Assembly: GCA_963681505.1 (NCBI GenBank)
Contig: OY811987.1
Coordinates: 3,764,978-3,828,977, forward strand
Length of the DNA: 64,000 bases
DNA from: Eunapius fragilis
Taxonomy: Eukaryota > Porifera > Demospongiae > Spongillida > Spongillidae
Direction: 5' to 3'
Shown in pieces: positions 10,606 through 21,058 of this stretch. Numbering within the stretch: position 1 is the first letter of the stretch; every line of letters begins with the position of its first letter. Made by a program: the position numbers and the translations under genes. The notes beneath the pieces are model-generated. The model was not told the DNA's origin, searched no databases, and was given only the letters and a program-made list of their open reading frames with translations.

Positions 10606-12327
10606 GTACTGTTCGCCACACGCGCAATTCACTGTCTTGTTCGCTACTATACTTGACCGCAGACAGATCAAAATAGATGATTCTATTATTGTGGCCTGAA
10701 GCCACAAAGCAAGAGCGCCCCCAAAGCCATATATGAATAACACCTGCCTATATGTGGTGATTGTGTGGTTGTCAAGCGGTCAAAGCCAATCCCCCTGCCA
10801 TCTGCCAAGATTGGGGGGGGAGGGGGGGGGGGGGGGCTATTAATTACAAGGCTAAGAGAAATCACATTATGTTTTACAAGCCTGGTAGTACCGAATTGAA
10901 ATGGGTAGGAATGGTTGGGTGGGGGAGGGAAGAGAGGGTGCTACGAGATTCAATGACACAATAGCCAAGGCCATTCCATTGTATCCTTTGATCTGAATGC
11001 ACCAAGAGCCAAGGACCAAATCTAGTAAGTGGGGGAGGGGGATGCCTATATTGGATTAGGCAAGTGACAGGATGCCATATAAACACTAGATGGAGATGGG
11101 GGGGGATATCAGCTGCATGACAGGGAGTAGGCATATGAATTTGGACTTCTATTTGATATCACCAGTTTCAGTATGGAAAAACATATACTCATACCCACCA
11201 CACACACATAATTGAGAAATGCTCATATATACATGTATACTCATGCCTGCATTTACATAACCCCTCCATACTTATGCCTATCCCCACCATACTTTTATGC
11301 CTAACCCCACCATACTTATGCCTAACCCCTCCATACTTATGCCTATCCCCTCCATACTTATGCCTATCCCCTCCATACTTATGCCTAACCCCTCCATACT
11401 TATGCCTAGCCCCTCCATACTTATGCCTAATCCCTCCATACTTATGCCTAACCCCTCCATACTTATGCCTATCCCCACCATACTTTTATGCCTAATCCCT
11501 CCATACTTACGCCTAACCCCTCCATACTTATGCCTATCCCCTCCATACTTATGCCTAACCCCTCCATACTTATGCCTATCCCCTCCATACTTATGCCTCA
11601 CATTCATCACCTTTCTCTCCACCCCTTCTTGCAGCGTAAACACCACACACACCCCAGTAAACATCAACAGATAAAAAGGCACAAGAGATGTCGGCGCAAA
11701 TCCACCCTTCACAACATGGCATGAATGTTAGTGTCATGATAGGTACAGTGGCCTATGGAACTAGGTACAGTGGCCTATGGGACTAGGTACAGTGGCCTAT
11801 GGGACTAGGTACAGTGGCCTATGGGACTAGGTTTAGTGGCCTATGGGACCAGGTACAGTGGCCTATGGGACTAGTTCAGTGGCCTATGGGACTAGGTACA
11901 GTGGCCTATGGGACTAGGTACAGTGCCTATGGGACTAGTTCAGTGGCCTATGGGACTAGGTTCCGTGGCCTATGGGACTAGGTACAGTGGCCTATGGGAC
12001 TATGGGACTAGTTCAGTGGCCCATGGGACTCTATGGGACTAGGTACAGTGGCCTATGGGACCTACTTGCCATGGTAAAGGCTTTAAACTTAATTCCCACA
12101 GTCCACATGCTCTCTTTCTCTTCTCTTAATAATAGCACACCCTTAGCATGTGCAGTGTACCACAATCTGGTAGCATAATACAGTTCGTAACCACTTTTTG
12201 TTTTTGCATGGCGCTAAGTGAACACTGATGGCATAACTGATTTCATCCACACACACACACACATACACACAACACACACACAACACACACACAACACACA
12301 CAACACACACAACACACACCCAACACA

Positions 12328-12406
<79 letters not shown>

Positions 12407-14924
12407 ACAATAAGCCCAGAAATGTTTACCACAAACCTTCACCCCACAGGCCACAATTCACAGCACTCACCACTTTTGTTGGCCCTCCATTCAGCAGTGT
12501 CTATCAGCTGTCCCCCTTGGCCCTCAGGGCACAATCCTAAGGCTTCGTACAGGAATAACTGTTGAGGATGAGGGCCATATAAGTGCCTTCCCCTCACTTT
12601 AACCCCACCCCCTCCCTTTTTGCTAACTAATACACTTCAATTTTGGGACATCCAACCCAACATCTCTCAGAAATAAAAACACACCAGATTGATAGGTTTT
12701 GAGGTTACAAAGTGTCTGGATAAAGATAACATTATGTCCTTACTGATTACACGTAGAGTACACATGTATTGATAAGGAGAACATACCCTGCCCTCTACCC
12801 AATACATCTGAACAAAGTAGTGCTAAGACCAAATGTATGGCCACCATGGTATGCGTATATGCAAACATATGTCAATATGCCACAACATCATGTACATCAT
12901 GGTACACCCATCAATGGCTCAGTACCATCATGGCATCAATGATTCATGGCATCAATGATTCATGGTACACCCTTCATGGTACACCCTTCATGGTACATGG
13001 TACACCCTTCATGGTACACCCTTCATGGTGCACCTTTCATGGTACATGGTGCACCCTTCATGGTGCACCCTTCATGGTACACCCTTCATGGTACACCCTT
13101 CATGGTGCACCTTTCATGGTACATGGTGCACCCTTCATGGTACACCCTTCATGGTACACCCTTCATGGTACACCCTTCATGGTGCACCCTTCATGGTACA
13201 TGGTACACCCTTCATGGTACACCCTTCATGGTACATGGTACACCCTTCATGGTACACCCTTCATGGTACACCCTTCATGGTGCACCCTTCATGGTACATG
13301 GTACACCCTTCATGGTACACCCTTCATGGTACACCCTTCATGGTGCACCCTTCATGGTACACCCTTCATGGTACACCCTTCATGGTGCACCCTTCATGGT
13401 ACATGGTACACCCTTCATGGTACACCCTTCATGGTACACCCTTCATGGTACATGGTACACCCTTCATGGTACACCCTTCATGGTACATGGTACACCCTTC
13501 ATGGTACACCCTTCATGGTACATGGTACACCCTTCATGGTACACCCTTCATGGTACACCCTTCATGGTACACCCTTCATGGTACACCCTTCATGGTACAC
13601 ACTTCATGGTACATGGTACACCCTTCATGGTACACCCTTCATGGTACACCCTTCATGGTACACCCTTCATGGTACACCCTTCATGGTACACCCTTCATGG
13701 TGCACCTTTCATGGTACATGGTGCACCCTTCATGGTACACCCTTCATGGTACACCCTTCATGGTACACCCTTCATGGTACACACTTCATGGTACATGATA
13801 CACCCTTCATGGTACACCCTTCATGGTACACCCTTAATGGTTTGACCAGTGCTCACACCTCATTAGGAGCAAAGCAGTCATGCACCTCAAGGACATCAAC
13901 GTCTCGGGGGCCAAGCCCCGCCTCCTTGTAGCATTTCTCTGAAGCCCTCCTGCTCATCTCGTACCCGCAGAGATTGAGGTAGCTGCCGCCACTGAAGGAG
14001 GAGGGAAGGTCTGTGCACATGTGCTGTGCCAGGATCTCCACAGCTTGGTCCTAACTCAGGATGAGTAGGAGGGGAGGTAAGGCCCAGTTATTAAGGTAGT
14101 GCTCATACGACAAATGCCAGTGCGAGTACTACATGTGTAGGACCAATGGACACATAAGTGTACACATAATGAAGGGCCAATGGTCACATACATGTAGGAC
14201 CAATGAACACATACATGAAGAGCCAATGGACACACACATGTAGGCCATATGTAGGGCCAATGGACACATAAATGTAGGGCAAATGGTCACATACATGTAG
14301 GGCCAATGGACACATACCTCCAAATGATGCTTCTTAATGAATTCCTCACTGCAGAGGACAGCTGCCGCGCCCCCATCCCCCGTGGGGGCTGCCATGGCAA
14401 CAGTGATGGGCTCACACACCACACGCCTTGCAAGGACCTGCTCAACTGTTAGGGGCTTCTGGATAGGCAAAGCACACATTGTATGGGAGTGGCATGGAGT
14501 GGGGACATCGTGCAACAAGGAGTGGGGTCATCATGTGGCATGGAGTGTGGACATTATGAGGAATGGAGTGGGGACATAGTGTGGCATGGAGTGTGGACAT
14601 AGTGTGGCATGGAGTGTGGACATTATGAGGAATGTAGTGGGGACATCGTGTGGCACAGAATGGGGCCATCACATGGTATTGTTGTGTTCATGCCCTCACT
14701 TCTTACTCCCTCACACTCCCCACCAATGCACTGGTGGCACATGATAGCACATGCAGACTGATAAGGAGCAGGAGAGGGGAGTAGTGTGAGGATGGATACA
14801 TATGTAAAAGGGGAGGGAATAAAAACAGCAGTGTGGTGTAAGTGTACCAACTGTGGTTGGACATAGGTTACTTGTGGTTAGATGTACATATACATGTACA
14901 TGTAATATGGCCTGCACACACACA

Positions 14925-14978
<54 letters not shown>

Positions 14979-17900
14979 CTGGGATGAGGACCTTGGGTTC
15001 TGCGCACCATGGCAATGGTTCTTACTTGCTATTTTGGCAAAGTGCTCTGCCTTGGTGCCATGTTGGCGGCAGTGCTCCCTCGCTGCATAGGCAAACATCT
15101 GGAGAGGAGGAAGTAGAGGAAGGAGGAGGAGGAAGTAGGGAGCAGTTAGGACTGGGGTGGAGGGGTAGGGAGAGGGGGGAAGCAGTTAGGACTGGGGGAG
15201 GCAGAAAGAACCATGCTGCATGGAAGAGGGAGAGAATGAGAGAAGGTCTGTATATATACAACATTGTTTTCGATTGTTAGATAGTGCTACAATAAAAACA
15301 TTGTCTATGAGAAAGTTGGTGGTATATAGGATTGGAAGGCAATAGTGGTGTAAAAAGAAGGAAACAAGGGTCTTTTTATAAGGGAAAATGTAATAGTCCA
15401 ATATTTCGCACACAAGCATAATGTCCTACAAAATGCTATATTCTTATACTGTATCCAGTTGTTTTGTTGGGTAATCTCGTGCATAACCCTTTCACAAAAT
15501 TCAACAAAGAATATGTACCTATACAGTATGGAAGACGTACTTTCACTACATCAGAGGTAATGTCATTCATGGTTGGGTGGAGAGGCCCTGGGGTAGCTCC
15601 TAGCTGATGGAGGCTTTGGATGTGGTCTGAGATTGGAGACACTCTGTCCTTAAAGTTCAGAGTCAGACCTGAGTCCATCTTCTCAAAACCTGTTATGAAT
15701 GACAGCACCAAGGCATTTCCTGTCATGTAATGGGTACATGAGCCCACACTGGGCTACACATTAGGGGGTCATGTGCTCACACTACACATTAGGGGGTCAA
15801 GTACTCACACTACACATTAGGGGGTCATGTGCTCACACTACACATTAGGGGGTCATGTGCTCACACTACACATTAGGGGGTCATGTGCTCACACTACACA
15901 TTAGGGGGTCATGTGTTCACACTATACATTAGGGGGTCATGTGCTCACACTAAACATTAGGGGGTCATGTGTTCACACTATACATTAGGGGGTCATGTGC
16001 TCACACTAAACATTAGGGGGTCATGTGCTCACACTACACATTAGGGGGTCATGTGCTCACACTACACATTAGGGGGTCATGTGCTCACACTAAACATTAG
16101 GGGGTCATGTGTTCACACTATACATTAGGGGGTCATGTGCTCACACTAAACATTAGGGGGTCATGTGCTCACACTACACATTAGGGGGTCATGTGTTCAC
16201 ACTATACATTAGGGGGTCATGTGCTCACACTAAACATTAGGGGGTCATGTGTTCACACTATACATTAGGGGGTCATGTGCTCACACTAAACATTAGGGGG
16301 TCATGTGCTCACACTACACATTAGGGGGTCATGTGCTCACACTACACATTAGGGGGTCATGTGCTCACACTACACATTAGGGGGTCATGTGCTCACACTA
16401 CACATTAGGGGGTCGTGTGCTCACACTACACATTAGGGGGTCATGTGCTCACACTACACATTAGGGGGTCATGTGCTCACACTATACATTAGGGGGTCAT
16501 GTGCTCACATTACACATTAGGGGTCATGTGTTCACACTACACATTAGGAGGTCATGTGTTCTACACATTAGGGTGTCAGTGCTCTACACATTAGGGGGTC
16601 ATGGTGATATGGGCACCCAGGCTAATCACCTTGGCTTCACTATCAGTAGCTATGACTACATAGTCTAAAGTGGTAACACTGCTTTGCATAGTTTTAAATT
16701 GGCACATCTTGAAGTGTACATTCCATGCGTTAGGTCTGAGGCTAGACATACATGTATGTATATGCAAACAAATTAACTGCTTCTACTATGGGATACACCC
16801 ACACACTTATACTTAGCTGCACTGCTCAACGTATGGTGGTGTGCAACAAAAACAGAACAACAATGATGGCACACCACTATAGTACAAGGTACTCCAGAAG
16901 CTGACCACCCTGGTCATCCTCACTCACCACCCCCTGGTCATCCTCACTCACCACCCTGGTCATCCTCACTCACCACCCTGGTCATCCTCACTCACCACCT
17001 GGTCATCCTCACTCACCACCTGGTCATCCTCAATCACCATCTGGGCATCCTCACTCACTACCCTGGTCATCCTCAATCACCACCCCCTGGTCATCCTCAC
17101 TCACCACCCTGGTCATCCTCACTCACCACCCTGGTCATCCTCACTCACTACCCTGGTCATCCTCACTCACTACCCTGGTCATCCTCAATCACCACCCCCT
17201 GGTCATCCTCACTCACCACCCTGGTCATCCTCACTCACCACCCTGGTCATCCTCACTCACTACCCTGGTCATCCTCACTCACCACCCCCTAGTCATCCTC
17301 ACTCACTACCCTGGTCATCCTCACTCACTACCCTGGTCATCCTCACTCACCACCCTGGTCATCCTCACTCACCACCCCCTGGTCATCCTCACTCACTACC
17401 ATGGTTATCCTCACTTACCACCTGGTCATCCTCACTCACCACCTCGTCATCCTCACTCACCACCCAGGTCACCACCTTGGTTATCTTTACTTACCCACAG
17501 CCAGCACACAGTCATGGCCGCTCCTAACAAGGTGCTTGGCCATCATCAGAGCTGTTGACCCAGCAGAACAGTGATTGTTTACATTGAACACAGGGACTCC
17601 TGTCAAGCCAAGTTCTGGAACAAGAGAATACAAACCAAGCAAGGGAACTGAATTTGTAACACCCCCCCCCCCCCCCCCCCCCCCCCCGGTCAACTAGTCA
17701 GGAGAAAAATTTATTAAGAGCTTGGGATAATCCAGATGAATTTAGTTAGCACGTTAGTTGAAGAATACTCAAGCAAGCAATGCAAGTTGCTGCATGATCA
17801 TCTGCTTCTATAAAACCCTTTGATGTGGTAGTTCCTTCTCTACCAAACATATGAGTGCACTTGAAATTTCAGTATATATCATATGCCAACCATTGATAGT

Positions 17901-18008
17901 ACCATTAAGTACAGCTATGAAATGGTAATGTCTCTATGTCTCTATGGTGAACACTTAGTTAAGAAAGAAAACAGTTTCTTAATAGGGCCATTTGCATTGT
18001 GTGTGTGC

Positions 18009-18066
<58 letters not shown>

Positions 18067-21058
18067 AAGTGATATTGTGCATATTTACAGTGTGCAAGGC
18101 ACTTACCATAGACAACTTTCTGGCCTGTGAAAAAACACACACATACACCACAAACACACACACACACACACACACACAGCACACAATTATTGACATCAGA
18201 TTTCTCAGAACACATAACAGACATATCCAGTTTCATATGTTAGCAACCAGGCTAATTAGACAATTTAGGTGTGTTGTATAACTGGTACCATAAAAGACAG
18301 AGGGATGCTGTAGAAGTGTCTCATGTGATGTTTGAAGGATGGGAGGAGGTGGAGAAGGAGGTGGAGGAGGAGGTGGAGGAGGAGGTGGATATTATCTCTA
18401 AAATATGGATAGCACCCAAATCAAATTGATATATCTTCCAGAGTATTAATGCTATCGGGCTCTTATTTTTAACACAACATACCACACATTTGGTATATGT
18501 CATTTTGGTGACTAACTGATGCTAGGTACCAATGTAATAAGGTCCGATACTCCATAGGTTTCAAACGACCACATCCTTAGGAGCGTTCAAATTGCTTCAA
18601 ATTTGGTATGTACGTAGAAGGGTCCTGTCACTATTGATTTGTCCTGTTTGTTAACTTTTACTTCATTTGATATAGCTGTGCAAAGTGGATGCACGGATTT
18701 CCCTCTCGATTTGCACCAATGATTTAGGCAATTCAATGTATGGGAGGCGGGTGCATAAATCATTGGTGCAAATCAAGAGGGAAGCTGTGCTCACACTTTG
18801 CACAGCTATATCAAATGAAGTAACAAACAGGACAAATCAATAGCGACAGGACCCTTCTACATACATACCAAATTTGAAGCAATTTGAACGCTCCTACCTA
18901 CAGATGTGGCCATTTGTAACCCAATGGGTAAAGTCAGTATCCCACATCAGCAAGACACCAAAATGTCAAATACAATGTATAGTAGTGGTGTGGTATGTAA
19001 AATACAGATACCTGGTGGCGTTAATTATCATTTTGATTTGGATGCTATATAAATTAATCCACAAGGCCTATTTTCTTGCTCATACAACTGTAGAATGGTC
19101 CATATTTCTAAATATTTCTATTTGGGACAGTGTCCAGCAAAATCACCCTTCGGGGTAGTTTTTCAAGTTTTTTCATTTCCCGTGAACTCCAAAGATCTTC
19201 TATCAAATGGTCCTTATGCATCCTAAATTGGACTATCCATCATAAAGTTATTAGGCACTGAATTCATAACTAGCCATATATTTCAATGCGAGCGTTACTT
19301 TTCTTTTGCTAAATTTGATAAAGTATCATAAGGGTGATTTTGCTGGACACTGTTCCATATATCTGTATTACTTTTATAAGCCCAAGGCATGCTTGCCACT
19401 GTGTACCATTCCCGTAATTGGTGCCCCTCCCCCTGGTTTCAACTAATATTGCTTTGTGACCCCCATCCCCCAGTGTCCCAACTAGCCTATAGGCCTGTAC
19501 AAGAGGCATGGAACTATGGGGGGATAGGCATGGAATCAATCTGGTAGGTGGGTTTTAGACCATTCATCATGTGTGTGCACACATACGCACACCTCATGGT
19601 GGTGGGGAGTGCACACCTCATGGTGGTGGGTGTGCACACCTCATGATGGTGGGTGTGCACACCTCATGATGGTGGGTGTGCACACCACATGGTGGTGAGG
19701 TGTGCACACCCTACCATCATGAGGTGTGCATACCCCACCACCATGAGGTGTGCATACCCCACCACCATGAGGTGTGCACACCTCACCATCATGAGGTGTG
19801 CACACCCCACCACCATGAGGTGTGCACACCCACCATCATGAGGTGTGCACACCCCACCACCATGAGGTGTGTAAATGGACAGCTCTTACCTCCATCAATC
19901 ACCTTAACTACCAGAGGAGGGGGCGGGGGGGGGGGAGGGGGGGGGGGGGGGGAGCAAAAGAGGCCTGGGGACATGTGGATCAGGCCAAATTGAGTCATAG
20001 TTACTATGGTGACAGTCAAATATTGAGTGTGTGTGCATTTAATACTGATGGACATCTGTAAGAGGGCCACATGTTCTTACCACAGGTGGGATCCCCGTAG
20101 TTATAGCTGGCAACCACTGCCTCTACATCTGTGTAGGCAATCTTTGCATCCTTAAGAGCACTTGCTGCAGCTTCTCTACCCATTTCTAGGGAGGTGAGGA
20201 GCAAAACCATTAGCACTTGGCATACACAATCCATCCCTCCAACATTAAGGGTGGGTGGGTATAGACCATCCATCCCTCCAACATTAAGGGTGGGTGGGTA
20301 TAGGCCATCCATCCCTCCAACGTTAAGGGTGGGTGGGTATAGGCCATCCATCCCTCCAACATTAAGGGTGGGTGGGTATAGACCATCCATCCCTCCAACA
20401 TTAAGGGTGGGTGGGTATAGACCATCCATTGATGCACGTGAGATGTTTATGCGACTTCAATGCTTTTTAATAGAAGTCAACTGTTTAATCTAATTATTCA
20501 TACAATTGGTTAACGAGCTAGTATTCTGTTACACAATCGTATCAAATTGCATGCTTTACCAAGCTTTATGAGTGGCACGTGTGTGTGTATGTGTGTGTAT
20601 GTGGGTGTATGTGTGAGTGTGTGTATGACGTATGTGTGTGTGTGTAGCCTTACCTGGATAATCCCACTGCTTTGAATGCGGGCGCTCAAACCTGCAAAGA
20701 CCCCGCCCCCAGATGCAGTTTACGTAATACCAAGTCTTTGTACCAATTAACTAACAATGACAACAGATGAATCACGAACAATACAGTATCGATAATGTGG
20801 CCCCAGAATTATTATTCGCTGTCACAACAGTTCTAATGTGATAATCACGACACGCCTAGCCACCCGCCTCTCTTACCCAATTCCATGCACAGAGCTCAAC
20901 GTACTCCCCCTCGCACGGGGTTGCAATAGGCCTACACGCAGCATTGCTAAAAATTAACATCGGTGGACCTTTACGAGACCATCGGTCTAGTGCATGTGTC
21001 GTGTTCCTTACTTCGTCATTCCCACGCCGGCAACAAACACTCTGCTTTTGTTTGCCAT
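10092..21058 (-). CDS. SCP2: SCPx-type peroxisomal 3-oxoacyl-CoA thiolase, 422 aa, 13 exons
   Basis: Thirteen exons join in frame, 1269 nt in total: 21058-21012, 20691-20654, 20185-20081, 18124-18107, 17614-17495, 15689-15541, 15098-14979, 14458-14318, 14050-13859, 12558-12471, 10492-10427, 10374-10322, 10223-10092. The product matches the thiolase half of sterol carrier protein X, which cleaves branched-chain 3-oxoacyl-CoA in peroxisomes (bile-acid and pristanic-acid side chains in vertebrates). Active-site motifs are intact: [11 protein letters not shown] with the nucleophile Cys near residue 85, VHDCFAPNE (His303/Cys305), and [12 protein letters not shown] (His363). The protein ends [13 protein letters not shown], a type-1 peroxisomal targeting signal. 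The C-terminal SCP2 lipid-transfer domain of the vertebrate fusion is absent. The start [16 protein letters not shown] fits the family N-terminus. A short insertion (about six residues, VCYIGK) precedes QWVVNPSGG. Confidence 0.93.
10226..10267. repeat. (TG)n microsatellite forming the 3' splice site of the last SCPx exon
   Basis: About 20 TG units on the + strand. On the gene strand they read (CA)n and run directly into the CAG/CTG acceptor of the exon 10223-10092, with no pyrimidine tract in between. Confidence 0.85.
10533..10603. repeat. (TG)n microsatellite
   Basis: About 35 uninterrupted TG units in the SCPx intron, 40 bp upstream of the acceptor of exon 10492-10427 on the gene strand. 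Confidence 0.9.
11262..11602. repeat. 21-bp minisatellite in SCPx intron
   Basis: About 15 copies of a 21-bp unit such as CCCTCCATACTTATGCCTAA, with CCCACCATACTTTTATGCC variants. Because the unit is a multiple of three, long spurious open frames appear on both strands; they are not genes. Confidence 0.9.
11738..12062. repeat. 22-bp minisatellite in SCPx intron
   Basis: About 15 copies of GGTACAGTGGCCTATGGGAC plus TA, with deletions in some units (GACTAGTTCAGTGG variants). It lies in the same intron as the 21-bp array and has no coding meaning. Confidence 0.9.
12249..12404. repeat. (CA)n / ACACAACAC compound microsatellite
   Basis: Interrupted CAACACA units (12249-12330) grade into a pure (CA)n tract (about 12330-12404). 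It lies 65 bp downstream of the donor of SCPx exon 12558-12471 on the gene strand. Confidence 0.9.
12940..13838. repeat. 14-bp minisatellite (CCCTTCATGGTACA), about 900 bp
   Basis: A 14-bp unit with G/A variants (GGTGCA) and longer units containing GGTACATGGTACA fills almost the whole 5' part of the SCPx intron that follows exon 14050-13859. It produces three overlapping long open frames with [14 protein letters not shown] repeats, which are artefacts of the periodicity. Confidence 0.95.
14145..14320. repeat. Minisatellite repeating a splice-donor sequence (SCPx intron 8)
   Basis: Imperfect units of GGACACATACATGTAGGGCC plus AAT run from about 14145 up to the donor of exon 14458-14318. On the gene strand the true donor reads GAG/GTATGTGTCC, and the same GTATGTGTCC or GTATGTGACC block recurs in the array. 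Confidence 0.8.
14918..14976. repeat. (CA)n microsatellite fused to a splice donor
   Basis: On the gene strand the exon 15098-14979 ends CCCAG/GTATGTGTGTG, so the donor grades directly into (TG)n. Confidence 0.85.
15290..15460. mobile_element. Diverged half-copy of the 36.4-kb palindromic MITE
   Basis: The stretch shares TCTATGAGAAAGTTGGTGG, GGATTGGAAGGCAATAGTGG and AAACAAGGGTCT with the palindrome at 36346-36638. It lies in the SCPx intron between exons 15689-15541 and 15098-14979. Confidence 0.7.
15750..16605. repeat. 28-bp minisatellite (CATTAGGGGGTCATGTGCTC...), about 30 copies
   Basis: Units of 28 bp differ mainly at two sites (GTGCTC/GTGTTC and CTACA/CTAAA/CTATA). They form a regular higher-order alternation in the middle of the array. 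It starts about 60 bp intronic of the acceptor of SCPx exon 15689-15541. Confidence 0.95.
16905..17478. repeat. 22-bp minisatellite carrying repeated GTGAGT (SCPx intron 5)
   Basis: About 25 copies of GGTCATCCTCACTCACCACC plus CT. On the gene strand each reads GGTGGTGAGTGAGGATGACC, a donor-like GTGAGT in every unit. The array begins 20 bp beyond the real donor of exon 17614-17495. Confidence 0.92.
17660..17687. repeat. Poly-C tract
   Basis: About 27 consecutive C bases on the + strand (poly-G on the SCPx gene strand), 46 bp upstream of the acceptor of exon 17614-17495. Such a run has G-quadruplex potential in pre-mRNA. Confidence 0.9.
18010..18066. repeat. (TG)n microsatellite
   Basis: About 27 TG units starting 40 bp from the microexon's donor side. 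A shorter (CA)n tract (18135-18178) lies just upstream of its acceptor, so the microexon is bracketed by dinucleotide repeats. Confidence 0.9.
18107..18124 (-). other. SCP2: 18-nt microexon of SCPx
   Basis: TTTTTTCACAG precedes, and GTAAGT follows, an 18-nt segment. It joins CG to ELGLTG as CGQKVVYELGLTG, matching the CGQRAIYxxLGMTG region of vertebrate SCPx. Without it the frame still closes (18 is a multiple of three), but this conserved loop would be lost. Confidence 0.88.
18330..18390. repeat. GGAGGAGGTGGA tract
   Basis: Purine-rich short tandem repeat in the SCPx intron; nothing else is recognised here. Confidence 0.7.
18556..18921. mobile_element. Palindromic element, about 365 bp
   Basis: The left half (AGGAGCGTTCAAATTGCTTC onwards) is repeated as its reverse complement in the right half around a centre near 18740. 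The inner block, with GGGTCCTGTC, TTGTCCTGTTTGTTAAC and ATAGCTGTGCAAAGT, is a diverged relative of the arms of the giant inverted repeat at 25150-25300 and 31380-31540. It is non-coding. Confidence 0.8.
19123..19357. mobile_element. 235-bp MITE with TGGGACAGTGTCCAGCAAAA ends
   Basis: Terminal inverted repeats TGGGACAGTGTCCAGCAAAA and TTTTGCTGGACACTGTTCCA bound the element. A second copy lies at 42609-42840. The left flank is imperfect (TATT rather than a clean TA). It lies in an SCPx intron. Confidence 0.8.
19583..19872. repeat. 24-bp minisatellite that reverses orientation
   Basis: The left half repeats CACACCTCATGATGGTGGGTG. The right half repeats its reverse complement (CACCACCATGAGGTGTGCAC), switching near 19705. 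All frames are open across it because the unit is a multiple of three; these frames are not genes. Confidence 0.88.
19919..19953. repeat. Poly-G tract
   Basis: G runs broken by single C or A bases, in the SCPx intron. Confidence 0.85.
20222..20430. repeat. 39-bp minisatellite, five copies
   Basis: Units of ATCCATCCCTCCAACATTAA plus GGGTGGGTGGGTATAGACC. The array starts about 40 bp upstream (gene strand) of the acceptor of SCPx exon 20185-20081. Confidence 0.92.

Noticed and set aside
12837..13931. 364-codon open frame with [14 protein letters not shown] repeats, and two overlapping ones
   Set aside because: It is produced by the 14-bp minisatellite, open in three frames at once, and lies in an SCPx intron.
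15750..17478. CRISPR-like direct repeats
   Set aside because: Units are contiguous tandem repeats with no unique spacers, inside introns of an animal gene.
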